Of a stretch of 64,000 bases of DNA, positions 49,419-58,715 are shown piece after piece (position 1 is the first letter of the stretch; each line of letters opens with the position of its first letter). The stretch is from Apostichopus japonicus (taxonomy: Eukaryota > Echinodermata > Holothuroidea > Aspidochirotida > Stichopodidae), in assembly GCF_037975245.1 (NCBI RefSeq), contig NC_092582.1, forward strand, positions 23,946,577 through 24,010,576. The letters run 5' to 3'. A program made the translations under genes and the position numbers. The notes under the pieces were generated by a model that was given only the letters and a program-made list of their open reading frames with translations, was not told the DNA's origin and searched no databases.

Positions 49419-50055
49419 AAAGAACATGCAGCACACTGTGAAGGCTCAGCTAAACTTATTTATGAAATTTGTTTTAGGCCTTTGGCAATATTTCTTAGCA
49501 GTTTATAGATTTGTTGTTTTTTCCTTGCCTCATGCTCCTTCTCAACACACATAGTTTATTGCAACGTTAGAGAGTTGTACACATTGGTTTTGAGAAAAAA
49601 GGACATTAATGTAATTTTACCTTCTTTTTTTAAACTAGAGAATGATAAAAGTTTGATATAAATTTGAAAAGTGAAAGGGCTCTAATGGTGTTCTTGAATA
49701 CTTAAAGAGTGTGAGCCAATGTTATCCTTGTAAGATATCATGAAAAAGTTTTATTTTTATGAGTTCTACAGATACTGTTGAGTGTTTGTTGAGCTCCACA
49801 AAAATGAATACATTTATACTCACAATGACACCGTCTCGTGGAAGTAGGAGACTTGTCAATGTTACATTTCCTTATAGCTAGTGGTCGCAACGTTTTCACT
49901 TTTGAGCCAATTGACGTCACATGACTATGACCTTAACTAATATCAAGGGGTTTGAACAACTCAAAATGGGTAACCTACATGTTTCCGTTCTTGAGATAAG
50001 GTAGGTACAAGGTTTTCATTGTGTTATCCTGTTGACTGATTCTTGACCTCCAATA
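49419..50055 (+). other. Intron 7, upstream of the DIRS element
   Basis: AT-rich intronic DNA with no recognised feature. Confidence 0.45.
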
Positions 50056-50072
50056 AATATATATATATATAG

Positions 50073-50125
<53 letters not shown>
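50056..50125. repeat. AT microsatellite at the left edge of the DIRS element
   Basis: About 70 bases of alternating AT with rare interruptions run directly into the first base of the DIRS left terminus. A second AT run lies beyond the right-hand DIRS copy at 57866-57940. Confidence 0.9.
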
Positions 50126-50270
50126 CTTCGCTCCTCGCTTACCTGTCTCCTCACAACCTTAGCACCTCATTCTACCGTGCCTATAAAGTCCTGGTAAATA
50201 AATAACACTGTGCGCCCTCTATGACCGGACCCCCCTTCCGGTCCCTCCTCCGTTTTCATTCTACCATTCC
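50126..50270 (+). repeat. DIRS left inverted terminal repeat
   Basis: Starts CTTCGCTCCTCGCTTACCTG. From about 50139 to 50252 it is the exact or near-exact reverse complement of 56524-56637, and matching continues weakly to ACCATTCC at 50263-50270. The first 12 or so bases are unique to this end and recur, inverted, in the internal complementary region. Confidence 0.92.
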
Positions 50271-50852
50271 AAGTGCCTACACGCATATTTTTCTTGTGGA
50301 TAGTTTCCTTGGAAAATTGTCTTTGTTTTCTTCGACGATCGCCGGAAGTTTTTTAGCTTCGGATCTTTAGAAGTTTGACAGTCCTTTCCTGACCGATAAG
50401 TATCCTTTTTGTCAAAAAGGGAGGGTTTTGGGGACTGTTTTCGTAGTGCGTTTCCTCCTCGGGTTGGTTTGCGGCGGGGTTAGCAGTTCCCCGAAACTGC
50501 CTAGGTTCCCGCCCTATTCCTCCCCACGCTAAAGCGTGTTGTTGTTATTGTGTTTCTTAGCTTGTTTACTAGCTTTCTTCCCCCCAATTAGTTTCTCTCG
50601 TCCCCCTTTTGGGGATTCATATTGCTCACTTATATTCACTCTTTTTCGTATGTATTTCTCGCTCTCTCATTTTCGTTTCAGCTTGCATTTTCTTGTTAGG
50701 CCACCCCGTAGCGTTACCTTGTTTACCGTTGCTAGGTTACGCTACGCTCCACCTAAGCCTATTTCCCTCCCTAGTTCTCCCTTCTTACGTTAAGCTTCTA
50801 TTGTTGTTCATTTATCACTAAGAAGTAATCTTCCTTAATCCGGTTATTCAGC
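50271..50852 (+). other. DIRS 5' leader
   Basis: About 580 bp of pyrimidine-rich sequence between the left terminal repeat and the Gag-like ATG. The open frames here (50536-50821) are Leu/Phe/Ser-rich and look like leader sequence, not a gene. Confidence 0.6.
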
Positions 50853-52124
50853 ATGTCACGCAATCCATTGAAGTGCAGCAACTGCTCTATGTTTCGCCCA
50901 GGCAGAGCCTGGGACGAACACGACCTTTGTCCAAAATGCAGATCCTGCACTCGACGAGACCCCTGCCTGGTGTGTATTAAGTTTACACCAGCTCAGTGGC
51001 AGGACATCGACCTGTGGCTTGAGGGCTTACGTAGCAAGCTCCAGGGAAGGCTGGACTCGATCCCGAGCGCAATCGGGGCGCCGGAGGTTCCAGGAATAAC
51101 GGGAGATAGAGAGGAGGAGGGAGTAGTAGAGAGAGAGGTGGAGGAGAGTGGCCAGGAGAGGGCCGAAGGAGAGAAAGAGGTAGAGAGAGAGGAAAGAGAA
51201 AGAGAAAGAGAAAGAGAAATAATTCCCCTTTCGGCCCCGGCTATGTCCGGATCAGTTACGGCCAGAGGGAAGGGCAGGAGCAAAGGCAAGGCTCCTGCCA
51301 AGAAAAGACCTCCAAAGCAGAGGCACAGCTCGGCCGGGCTGGAGACTCCGTCTCAGTCCGGGCCGCAGCTAAACAGACCCACAGAGCGCGGCCCTCCGGC
51401 CGTGGGAGGCTCGGGTCCAAAAGAGAGAGCAACCGAGGGGACGCGGAGACGGAGCCGGTCCCGTTCCAGGGAGCCGGACAGGGAGCCGGAGAGGCGGGTT
51501 CCGACGGAGATCCCGGCCCGAGAAAGTAGGGAGAGAGAGTCCTCCCGCCGACCCAGAAGGGAGAGATCGGGGTCGCATACAAGATCCCCAAGACGGAGAG
51601 AGAGGAAGAGATACTCTCCAGTCTCCGACGAGTCCTCGGACTCTTCCGACGATGGATACAGAAGATCCAAGAGGAGGCGCCGGTCCCCGAGACGGCGTCA
51701 GGAAGAGGAACCAGCTTGGCTTTCCAAACTCACCGGCCTGCTACGGCCCCTGCTGGAGCAAAGGACGTCCACGGTAGCCGACGTGGCACCGGGCCCTACC
51801 AGCCCCGTATCGACCATGGCCCCGCAACCGGCCCCGGACCCGGACGCTCTGGATTGCAGAGCGTCGGTGAATCTTTCCGGCTTGGAGGACGAGGGGGAGC
51901 CCATAGATCCAGATCCTCTCGACTACGATCCTATGGAGGACAGCTTTGGTCACAATTACGAACCGGAGGAGGCGCCCGTGACAGGAGGAGCCCTCCCACA
52001 GGAGCTAATAACACGGGCGGCAGACATATTCAGACGACACCTGGGGTTCGAGGAACCCGAGACGCAACCGCAGAAGGCGGGCCGGGTATCAAAAATTGAC
52101 GGCGACCGGCGAAGCGTCATATAA
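50853..52124 (+). CDS. DIRS Gag-like protein (ORF1)
   Basis: A 423-residue frame from ATG 50853. The N-terminus is a Cys-rich zinc-binding-type module: CSNCSMFRPG, then HDLCPKCRSC and CLVC within residues 9-40. It is followed by a Glu/Arg-rich charged stretch (about 85-130), an Arg/Ser- and Pro-rich basic region (about 140-285, with RRRSRSRSRE and RRSKRRRRSPRRR) and an acidic C-terminus. A Cys-rich head plus basic tail fits the ORF1 of animal DIRS elements, presumed to bind the element RNA and form particles. The last 113 bases overlap the open stretch of the RT frame. Confidence 0.8.
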   Translation: MSRNPLKCSNCSMFRPGRAWDEHDLCPKCRSCTRRDPCLVCIKFTPAQWQDIDLWLEGLRSKLQGRLDSIPSAIGAPEVPGITGDREEEGVVEREVEESGQERAEGEKEVEREEREREREREIIPLSAPAMSGSVTARGKGRSKGKAPAKKRPPKQRHSSAGLETPSQSGPQLNRPTERGPPAVGGSGPKERATEGTRRRSRSRSREPDREPERRVPTEIPARESRERESSRRPRRERSGSHTRSPRRRERKRYSPVSDESSDSSDDGYRRSKRRRRSPRRRQEEEPAWLSKLTGLLRPLLEQRTSTVADVAPGPTSPVSTMAPQPAPDPDALDCRASVNLSGLEDEGEPIDPDPLDYDPMEDSFGHNYEPEEAPVTGGALPQELITRAADIFRRHLGFEEPETQPQKAGRVSKIDGDRRSVI

Positions 52125-55050
52125 GCCCAAAACTACCATACCAGTAGACGCAACCTGTTATGACAGATTTGAGGCTATTGCCAACAAGACCAAGTGGACG
52201 GCCTTCCCGGCCAGGGCAGATAGAGCGGTCAGGGTACCTGACGAGGCTTGGAAGGATCTGTTCAGATGCCCAACCATCCCCCAGGAGGCCAAGGAGAGAT
52301 TAAAAGCCGAACAAGGGGCCTCATCCACACACGTGTTCAAGACCCCGGACCAGAGGAAGCTAGAAGAGCTTTTGGTAGAGGTGGACATGGCAGCCCGTTC
52401 GGGCATGAAGTTCGCATCGGTACTAATGCTATCAGCCGAAGTCCTCATGCGACACCACCAACAGCTCCCTGAGGACAGCAGCCAAGTATCCAGGGACGAA
52501 GCGGGCCAGCTCCTCCTGCTGCTAGGCCCCCTCGTCAGACTCGCGTACGATCAATTTGCAAGGGTCGCTACCAGGTCCGTAAAGGCCCGTAGACAAAACA
52601 TCGTCTCCGCCATCCATTGGCCTTCGACGGAGGCGAAGGACAGAATGCTGGAACTACCAATCCTCGGGGAAGACCTTTTTGCGGGCTGCTTCCAAAAGAA
52701 ACTGCAGGAAGAGGTGGCCCGAAGGGAGACTCTGGCCAAATCAGAATTCCGACCCCCACCTACCCAGAGAACCAGACCCTTCCGCCCGAGGGAGAGCAGA
52801 GCACCTAGGGGAACGAGAGCAGCACCCGCCAAATCTATGAGCAGAGGAGCTCTCAGAGGCCGAAGCCGGGGTCAGCCTTCCGTCCGACCCGCCCCTGGGC
52901 CCCCAGAGGAGGCAGAGGCTCGACGTCGACCAGATGGGACAGTGACCGCTCCTCCACCCGACCAGCGTTCGCCGCCCAGCCCTAGGGGTGCCCACCTCAC
53001 CGCGGCCATTCCGCCGGTGGGGGGGGGGAGACTAACAAACTTCTCCCAGCAATGGGAATTTATTGGCGGGGACAAGTGGGTGTTGGACACAGTCAAACAC
53101 GGGTACAAAATAGAATTCTCCTCCAGCCCACCTTTCGGGGGCGGAGGAAGGCAGACACTCACACCCACGGACCCCGTCAAACGCTTAGCCCTAGAAGGGG
53201 AAATTCTGGCCCTGCTGGCCAAGCAGGCAATTACAAGAGTTCCGGAAGAGACGGGACCACTCTTCCGGTCCTCCTTTTTTCTGACCAAAAAACGGGACGG
53301 CACCTGGCGTCCCATTCTAAACCTAAAACCCCTGAACACAAAACACATCAGACCAAAACACTTCCGTATGGAGACTTTAAACTTAATATTACCCCTACTC
53401 AGAAAGGGCATGTGGGCGGCGACCGTAGACTTACGGGACGCCTACCTGCACATCTTGATACACAAAGAACACCGACGATTCCTAGCGTTCCGGTACGCAG
53501 AACAAGACTACCAGTTCCGGGCGCTCCCATTCGGCCTAGCCACGGCTCCCAGAACCTTCACGAGAGTCGCGGGAGCAGTAGTCGCCTACCTCAGAAAAAG
53601 AGGGGTCACCCTCTACGTATATCTAGACGACTGGTTGGTAGTAGGGAACAGTCTATCGGAAGCAACCAACAACGTCCACAAAACGCTCCAGACCCTTCAA
53701 GAACTGGGCTGGATCGTGAACCAGAAGAAATCACGGCTATCACCCTCCCAGACGATCCAGTTCCTCGGGGCCATACTGGACTTCACCACCGGGGTAGCCC
53801 GACCCTCAGAAGAAAGAGTCGCGGCAGTCAAGGCGACCACACAACAGATCTTGGCACACCGGGGGTCACCAACGGGGACATGGCTCCGGGCCCTGGGACT
53901 CATGGCCAGCCTCGTCGATATAGTGAGACTGTGCAGGCTACACATGCGACCTCTGCAACTGCACCTGCTGAGGTCCGCAGACCCTACAGACCCAGACAAA
54001 ACAACGCTCATCTACAGGTCAGAGGAGGTCACACAACACCTTCGATGGTGGCTCGACCCAAACAACTGGAGTTCAGGGGTACCCTTTGCGATACAGCTAC
54101 CAATGACATCGATAACGACGGACGCGTCACTGTCCGGATGGGGAGCTCACTGGAGCAATCGCACAGCATGGGGGACGTGGTCACAAACAGAAACATCTCT
54201 CCACATCAACATCCTGGAGATGATGGCGGTCAAAAGAGCCCTGGAAGCTTTCAACGACCACGTACAGGGAACGATAACCACAATCTTCACCGACAACACG
54301 ACAGTGGTGGTCTACATCAATCGGCAGGGGGGCACCCGCTCAGAGAGACTGTGCCGACTCGCGTGGGAGGTGATAACAGCGGCCGAGGACTCCGGCACGA
54401 TCCTACGGGCTTCCCACATCGCAGGCAAGCTCAACGTGATGGCGGACGCCCTATCCAGGGGGCATATAGACCCCAACGAATGGTCTCTGGAACAGGAGAC
54501 TTGCGACAGAATCTTTTCGATCTTCGGCAGGCCCACGATAGACCTGTTCGCAACACACAAGAACAACAAACTCCAGACCTTCTGTTCCAGACGATTCCAC
54601 CCCCTGGCCTACCACACGGACGCAATGTCCCTCTCCTGGGACCACATGGACGCGTACATCTTCCCGCCGCTATGTATGATCGGACAAGTCCTCAGGAAAA
54701 TTCGGAACTCCAAGGGCAGGTTCACACTAATAGCCCCGTTCTGGCCTCGCAGACCCTGGTTCGCCGAGATCCCCCAACTCCTCATGGACGTCCCAGTGAG
54801 TCTACCGGACAAGCCCCACCTACTGTCCCAGAGACAGGGAACTCTCTCCCACCCAGACATCAAGGGGTTACAATTAGTTGCCTGGAGGCTGTCCGGTCTT
54901 CCCTACGACAGAGAGGCTTTTCAGAAGCAGCTGCCGCGATGGCAGCCGACGCTAGAAGGGGAACGACCGCAGCGACTTACGATTCCTGTCTGCGGAAGTT
55001 CGACCAATGGTGCCGACCGAGACAGATACTGCTGCCTGCTGCCTCTGTGA
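52096..55050 (+). CDS. DIRS reverse transcriptase-RNase H (ORF2)
   Basis: The frame is open from 52012 and the listed start (TTG 52096) gives 984 residues. There is no ATG until 52387, so it may be made by frameshifting from ORF1 (+1 register) or by internal initiation. The reverse transcriptase spans about residues 370-600: TKKRDGTWRPILNLKPLN, VDLRDAYLHI near 444 and the catalytic YLDDW at about 509. RNase H spans about 670-790: TTDASLSGWG with its Asp near 676, INILEMMAV, FTDNTTVVVYIN near 732 and ADALSRGH near 783. After it comes a DLFATHKNN...FPP segment in the place of the Dam-methylase-like domain of DIRS1. The end overlaps the recombinase frame. Confidence 0.92.
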   Translation: MTATGEASYKPKTTIPVDATCYDRFEAIANKTKWTAFPARADRAVRVPDEAWKDLFRCPTIPQEAKERLKAEQGASSTHVFKTPDQRKLEELLVEVDMAARSGMKFASVLMLSAEVLMRHHQQLPEDSSQVSRDEAGQLLLLLGPLVRLAYDQFARVATRSVKARRQNIVSAIHWPSTEAKDRMLELPILGEDLFAGCFQKKLQEEVARRETLAKSEFRPPPTQRTRPFRPRESRAPRGTRAAPAKSMSRGALRGRSRGQPSVRPAPGPPEEAEARRRPDGTVTAPPPDQRSPPSPRGAHLTAAIPPVGGGRLTNFSQQWEFIGGDKWVLDTVKHGYKIEFSSSPPFGGGGRQTLTPTDPVKRLALEGEILALLAKQAITRVPEETGPLFRSSFFLTKKRDGTWRPILNLKPLNTKHIRPKHFRMETLNLILPLLRKGMWAATVDLRDAYLHILIHKEHRRFLAFRYAEQDYQFRALPFGLATAPRTFTRVAGAVVAYLRKRGVTLYVYLDDWLVVGNSLSEATNNVHKTLQTLQELGWIVNQKKSRLSPSQTIQFLGAILDFTTGVARPSEERVAAVKATTQQILAHRGSPTGTWLRALGLMASLVDIVRLCRLHMRPLQLHLLRSADPTDPDKTTLIYRSEEVTQHLRWWLDPNNWSSGVPFAIQLPMTSITTDASLSGWGAHWSNRTAWGTWSQTETSLHINILEMMAVKRALEAFNDHVQGTITTIFTDNTTVVVYINRQGGTRSERLCRLAWEVITAAEDSGTILRASHIAGKLNVMADALSRGHIDPNEWSLEQETCDRIFSIFGRPTIDLFATHKNNKLQTFCSRRFHPLAYHTDAMSLSWDHMDAYIFPPLCMIGQVLRKIRNSKGRFTLIAPFWPRRPWFAEIPQLLMDVPVSLPDKPHLLSQRQGTLSHPDIKGLQLVAWRLSGLPYDREAFQKQLPRWQPTLEGERPQRLTIPVCGSSTNGADRDRYCCLLPL

Positions 55051-55952
55051 CACAGATAGCCGAGTTCCTCCTCTCACTCTTTAGAGAAGGGAAACAAGTC
55101 TCCACTATCAGGAATTACAGGTCGGCCATCGCTGCCATCCACCAGGGCTTCCCAGATGGCTCCACACTGAGCAATAACCCGTACATTGCACAACTCATCA
55201 AAGGCAAGGCGAATCGTCGCCCACAGATCAGACGGCTGGCCCCCTCCTGGGGACTCTCAGCAGTGTTACATGCCCTGGCAGGACCACCATACGAACCAAT
55301 GGCTAACGCCTCCCTGGCTGCCCTCACAAAAAAGACACTCTTCCTCGTCGCAGTTGCGTCAGCAAGAAGGAGGAGTTGCCTCCACGCCCTATCCACCAAG
55401 CAGAATCACATCAGATTTGAGGGCCACGGGGTGAGGATGGTTCCAGACCCGTCATTTATTGCAAAGAACCAGACCTTAACCTTCTTGCCAGGAGACATTT
55501 TCATCCCGGAAATTAAGACCATGTCATCAGTAGCCGAGGACAAACGATGGTGTCCAGTCAGGGCACTGAAGTGGTACCTGAACAAGACAGAGAAGTTAAG
55601 ACAATCAACTTCTCTCTTCATCATACCACGACCACCCTACGCAGCGGCCTCCAAAGACACTCTATCCAGGTGGCTAGTAGAGATCATACGCCCGTTCACA
55701 TCGGGGACCTCCCGACCAAGGGCTCACGACGTCAGAGGGGTCGCGGCCTCTACAGCCCTATTCGCCGGCATCCCGGTAGAGGACATACTCAAAGCAGCAG
55801 CGTGGAAAACTCCAACTACGTTCGTCGCCTGCTACTTGACCGACACTTTACACGCCGAAGCGGCATTTGGTAGCGCGGTGATGCGAGGTCCGGTGGGTAA
55901 CAGCTCCCACCCCTCGGGCCTCCCACCATCGGGCAGTGCCACTCGGTGCTAA
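54939..55952 (+). CDS. DIRS tyrosine recombinase (ORF3)
   Basis: The frame is open from 53052, but the part upstream is the shadow of the RT gene. The first in-frame ATG at the recombinase domain is 54939, giving 337 residues. The N-terminal SAM-like DNA-binding half includes TYDSCLRKFDQWC and STIRNYRSAIAAIHQG. The catalytic half has the Arg in ARRRSCLHAL (about residue 144), the H-x-x-R box HDVRGVAAS (His about 263) and the nucleophile Tyr in FVACYLTD (about 299). The tetrad is complete. The enzyme would insert the circular DNA copy without target duplication. It overlaps ORF2 by 112 bases in a different frame. Confidence 0.92.
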   Translation: MAADARRGTTAATYDSCLRKFDQWCRPRQILLPAASVTQIAEFLLSLFREGKQVSTIRNYRSAIAAIHQGFPDGSTLSNNPYIAQLIKGKANRRPQIRRLAPSWGLSAVLHALAGPPYEPMANASLAALTKKTLFLVAVASARRRSCLHALSTKQNHIRFEGHGVRMVPDPSFIAKNQTLTFLPGDIFIPEIKTMSSVAEDKRWCPVRALKWYLNKTEKLRQSTSLFIIPRPPYAAASKDTLSRWLVEIIRPFTSGTSRPRAHDVRGVAASTALFAGIPVEDILKAAAWKTPTTFVACYLTDTLHAEAAFGSAVMRGPVGNSSHPSGLPPSGSATRC

Positions 55953-56043
55953 GGTTGTGAGGAGACAGGTAAGCGAGGAGCGAAGTAAATATTCCAAAAC
56001 TTACTGGTTTGGATATTTACGAGTGACGAGCTTACCTGTCTCC
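55948..56043 (+). repeat. DIRS internal complementary region
   Basis: 55948-55985 is the reverse complement of the first 38 bases of the element (ending GCGAGGAGCGAAG). 55986-56043 is the reverse complement of the last 58 bases (starting TAAATATTCCAAAACTTACT). The two parts abut exactly, as they would across a closed circle. The first few bases overlap the recombinase stop codon. Confidence 0.93.
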
Positions 56044-56504
56044 ATTCCCGCCTCCCTCCCCCGAGAGGGTGGTGGGACACAGCCGGACGGAGGAGCGGTC
56101 GCTCGACTTGACTCATGACTCCGAGCTTCACACCAGATAGACAGAACCACCATCCACCAGAGAGCCATCGACTATGTCTATCGGTGAGTGTACCTATGTG
56201 TTTCCGTATGCGTTTGCGTACATAGTCTTCCACTTACGTTCTCACCTAAGTTGGTCTAAGGGTAACAAGTGGCGGACCGTTAATCTTTAGGCTCCTTGTT
56301 AGTGTAAGGGGTAGTTCCGCCTGCAGGGTTCAGGAGAGTGTCCCCCCTTCCCGCTGCGCCGGGGAGGGTTACACTCCCCCCTGCTAAGAAGGCGTCAGTG
56401 AATTTTTTGTTAGGGGTTCACTTTGGGAAGTTAACTCGACGGGGGTCGTTGGGGGTGGCCAGACCTTGCCACCCCCACTCCCGCGTCCGTGAGGCCACTC
56501 TTTA
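56044..56504 (+). other. DIRS 3' non-coding region
   Basis: About 460 bp between the internal complementary region and the right terminal repeat, GC-rich, with no long frame on the coding strand. Confidence 0.7.
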
Positions 56505-56682
56505 GGAATGGTCTCATGAGAAAGGAGGAGGGACCGGAAGGGGGGTCCGGTCATAGAGGGCGCACAGTGTTATTTATTTACCAGGACTTTATAGGCACGG
56601 TAGAATGAGGTGCTAAGGTTGTGAGGAGACAGGTAAGCTCGTCACTCGTAAATATCCAAACCAGTAAGTTTTGGAATATTTA
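56505..56682 (-). repeat. DIRS right inverted terminal repeat
   Basis: 56505-56637 is the inverted match of the left repeat. The last 45 bases (56638-56682) are unique to this end and form an imperfect palindrome (TAAATATCCAAAC against GTTTTGGAATATTTA). That is the type of core a tyrosine recombinase could use. The end is defined by the internal complementary region, which stops at the same base. Confidence 0.9.
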
Positions 56683-57838
56683 GATGTCCAACCATCCCCC
56701 AGGAGGCCAAGGAGAGATTAAAAGCCGAACAAGGGGCCTCATCCACACACGTGTTCAAGACCCCGGACCAGAGGAAACTAGAAGAGCTTTTGGTAGAGGT
56801 GGACATGGCAGCCCGTTCGGGCATGAAGTTCGCATCGGTACTAATGCTATTAGCCGAAGTCCTCATGCGACACCACCAACAACTCCCTGAGGACAGCAGC
56901 CAAGTATCCAGGGACGAAGCGGGCCAACTCCTCCTGCTGCTGAGCCCCCTTGTCAGGCTCGCGTACGATCAATTTGCAAGGATCGCTACCAGGTCCGTAA
57001 AGGCCCGTAGACAAAACATCGTCTCCGCCATCCATTGGCCTTCGACGGAGGCTAAGGACAGAATGCTGGAGCTACCAATCCTCGGGGAAGACCTTTTTGC
57101 GGGCTGCTTTCAAAAGAAACTGCAGGAAGAGGTGGCCCGAAGGGAGACTCTGGCCAAATCAGAATTCCGACCCCCCACCTACCCAGAGAACCCTTCCGCC
57201 CGAGGGAGAGCAGAGCACCTAGGGGAACGAGAGCAGCACCCGCCAAATCTATGAGCAGAGGAGCTCTCAGAGGCCGAAGCCGGGGGGCAGCCTTCCGTCC
57301 GACCCGTCCCTGGGCCCCCAGAGGAGGCAGAGGCTCGACGTGACCAGACGGGACAGTGACCGCTCCTCCACTCGACCAGCGTTCGCCGCCCAGCCCTAGG
57401 GGTGCCCACCTCACCGCGGCCATTCCGCCGGTGGGGGGGGAGATTAACAAACTTCTCCCAGCAATGGGAATTTATTGGCGGGGACAAGTGGGTGTTGGAC
57501 ACAGTCAGACACGGGTACAAAATAGAATTCTCCTCCAGCCCACCTTTCGGGGGCGGAGGAAGGCAGACACTCACACCCACGGACCCCGTCAAACGCTTAG
57601 CCCTAGAAGGGGAAATTCTGGCCCTGCTGGCCAAGCAGGCAATTACAAGAGTTCCGGAAGAGACGGGACCACTCTTCCGGTCCTCCTTCTTTCTGACCAA
57701 AAAACGGGACGGCACCTGGCGTCCCATTCTAAACCCTCTCTTGGGACCACATGGATGCGTATATCTTCCCGCCGCTGTGTATGATCGGACAGGTCCTCAG
57801 GAAAATTCGGAACTCCAAGGGTAGGTTCACACTAATAC
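56683..57838 (+). pseudogene. Truncated, internally deleted DIRS copy
   Basis: Starts in mid-gene at a position equal to about 52265 of the full copy, with no spacer after the full element. It runs to about 57735 (equal to 53323), jumps to the equivalent of about 54630 and ends at 57838 (equal to about 54732). About 1.3 kb of RT-RNase H is missing. Small deletions near 57190 and 57341 break the frame. Similarity to the full copy is high, with scattered substitutions. It encodes fragments only of the RT frame and is not functional. Confidence 0.88.
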
Positions 57839-57861
57839 CAACAGTATATGCACTTTGTAGT

Positions 57862-57933
<72 letters not shown>

Positions 57934-58101
57934 CGGCTCTACATAAACATACTCACGCCATCATGAGTTATAGGTTTAGATTGTCATTGGATCAATACTG
58001 TCCAGATATGTTTATGCAATAGATTGTTGAACTTATTACCAGAGATAAACTATGCTGCATTTCAAAAACGAAGAACCAACAGTATATGCACTTTGTAGTT
58101 T
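57839..58101. repeat. Direct repeat flanking an AT microsatellite
   Basis: CCAACAGTATATGCACTTTG with TAGTT occurs at about 57838-57863 and again at about 58077-58101. Between them lie an AT microsatellite (57866-57940) and about 130 bp of unique DNA. The first copy touches the end of the truncated DIRS copy, so this is probably the pre-insertion host sequence, duplicated during or after the event. Confidence 0.75.
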
Positions 58102-58715
58102 TCATTCATGCAAGAATAGAACCAAAATTACAGAAAAAAAAAAGACAGCAGAAATTGCTGAGGTATTTTGCTGCTAAACTTGGACTCGACTTGGACCTGC
58201 ACGATTATGGCAGATGAATAGCTAAGGGAATAGTGAGTTGTCTGCCTTAACATCCCCAGTTACATTGCTACCACAAAGCTCCTAGAAGCAGCAAACACAA
58301 TACCACTATTTGATCAACTAATTATTTCAAACACAAAATGTTTAATAAACACCCTCCTCCTTGTTCCCCCTACGCCAAAAATTATTTAATTTTTCCCTAG
58401 TTCCCTAGCTTCAGCCCTGGCAGAGAGAGGGGAACCCTTGTTTAGGAACCCGGTGGCTAGAGGGCTTGTGAGTCGAACTCCAGAAGAATAGTCCTCTGGG
58501 GTACTGCCCAGTCACCGGGATCTTTTTTTCTTGTATCTTAGCGTTAGGGTACATCGCGGCAGGGTGGATTTGTCAGGTCTGGAGCAACCTCCCATTATAT
58601 ATTAACTAAATAGTTTCCATTATTCACTAAAAGTGTTACATGTAATAGGTATCTGTTCTCTTCTGTAAAGGCGGTCGTCAATTACTTACCCACTAATTGA
58701 TACACATTACGTACT
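58102..58715 (+). other. Intron 7 spacer
   Basis: No exon recognised. A phrase at 58447-58490 (GAACCCGGTGGCTAGAGGGC, then GAGTCGAACTCC) resembles a degraded tRNA-derived repeat. Confidence 0.35.

Larger units (their letters stand above)
50126..56682 (+). mobile_element. Full-length DIRS1-like retrotransposon
   Basis: The 6.56-kb element has the complete DIRS1 layout: inverted terminal repeats (50126-50270 and 56505-56682), three overlapping plus-strand frames (Gag-like, RT-RNase H, tyrosine recombinase), and an internal complementary region at 55948-56043. The region is the reverse complement of the right end joined to the left end. In DIRS1 that arrangement is taken to template completion of the ends through a circular intermediate inserted by the recombinase. 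No target duplication is expected. All three frames are open. It lies in sense orientation in an intron of the LRR-type gene and is visibly GC-richer than its surroundings. Confidence 0.93.

Noticed and set aside
50993-52000. Several minus-strand frames over the DIRS Gag gene
   Set aside because: Shadows of a GC-rich coding region on the opposite strand, with no domain content.
53052-54938. Upstream part of the 966-codon frame over the RT gene
   Set aside because: It is the out-of-frame shadow of the RT-RNase H gene. It is low in hydrophobic periodicity and rich in Gly/Pro/Arg, and only the part from about 54900 encodes the recombinase.
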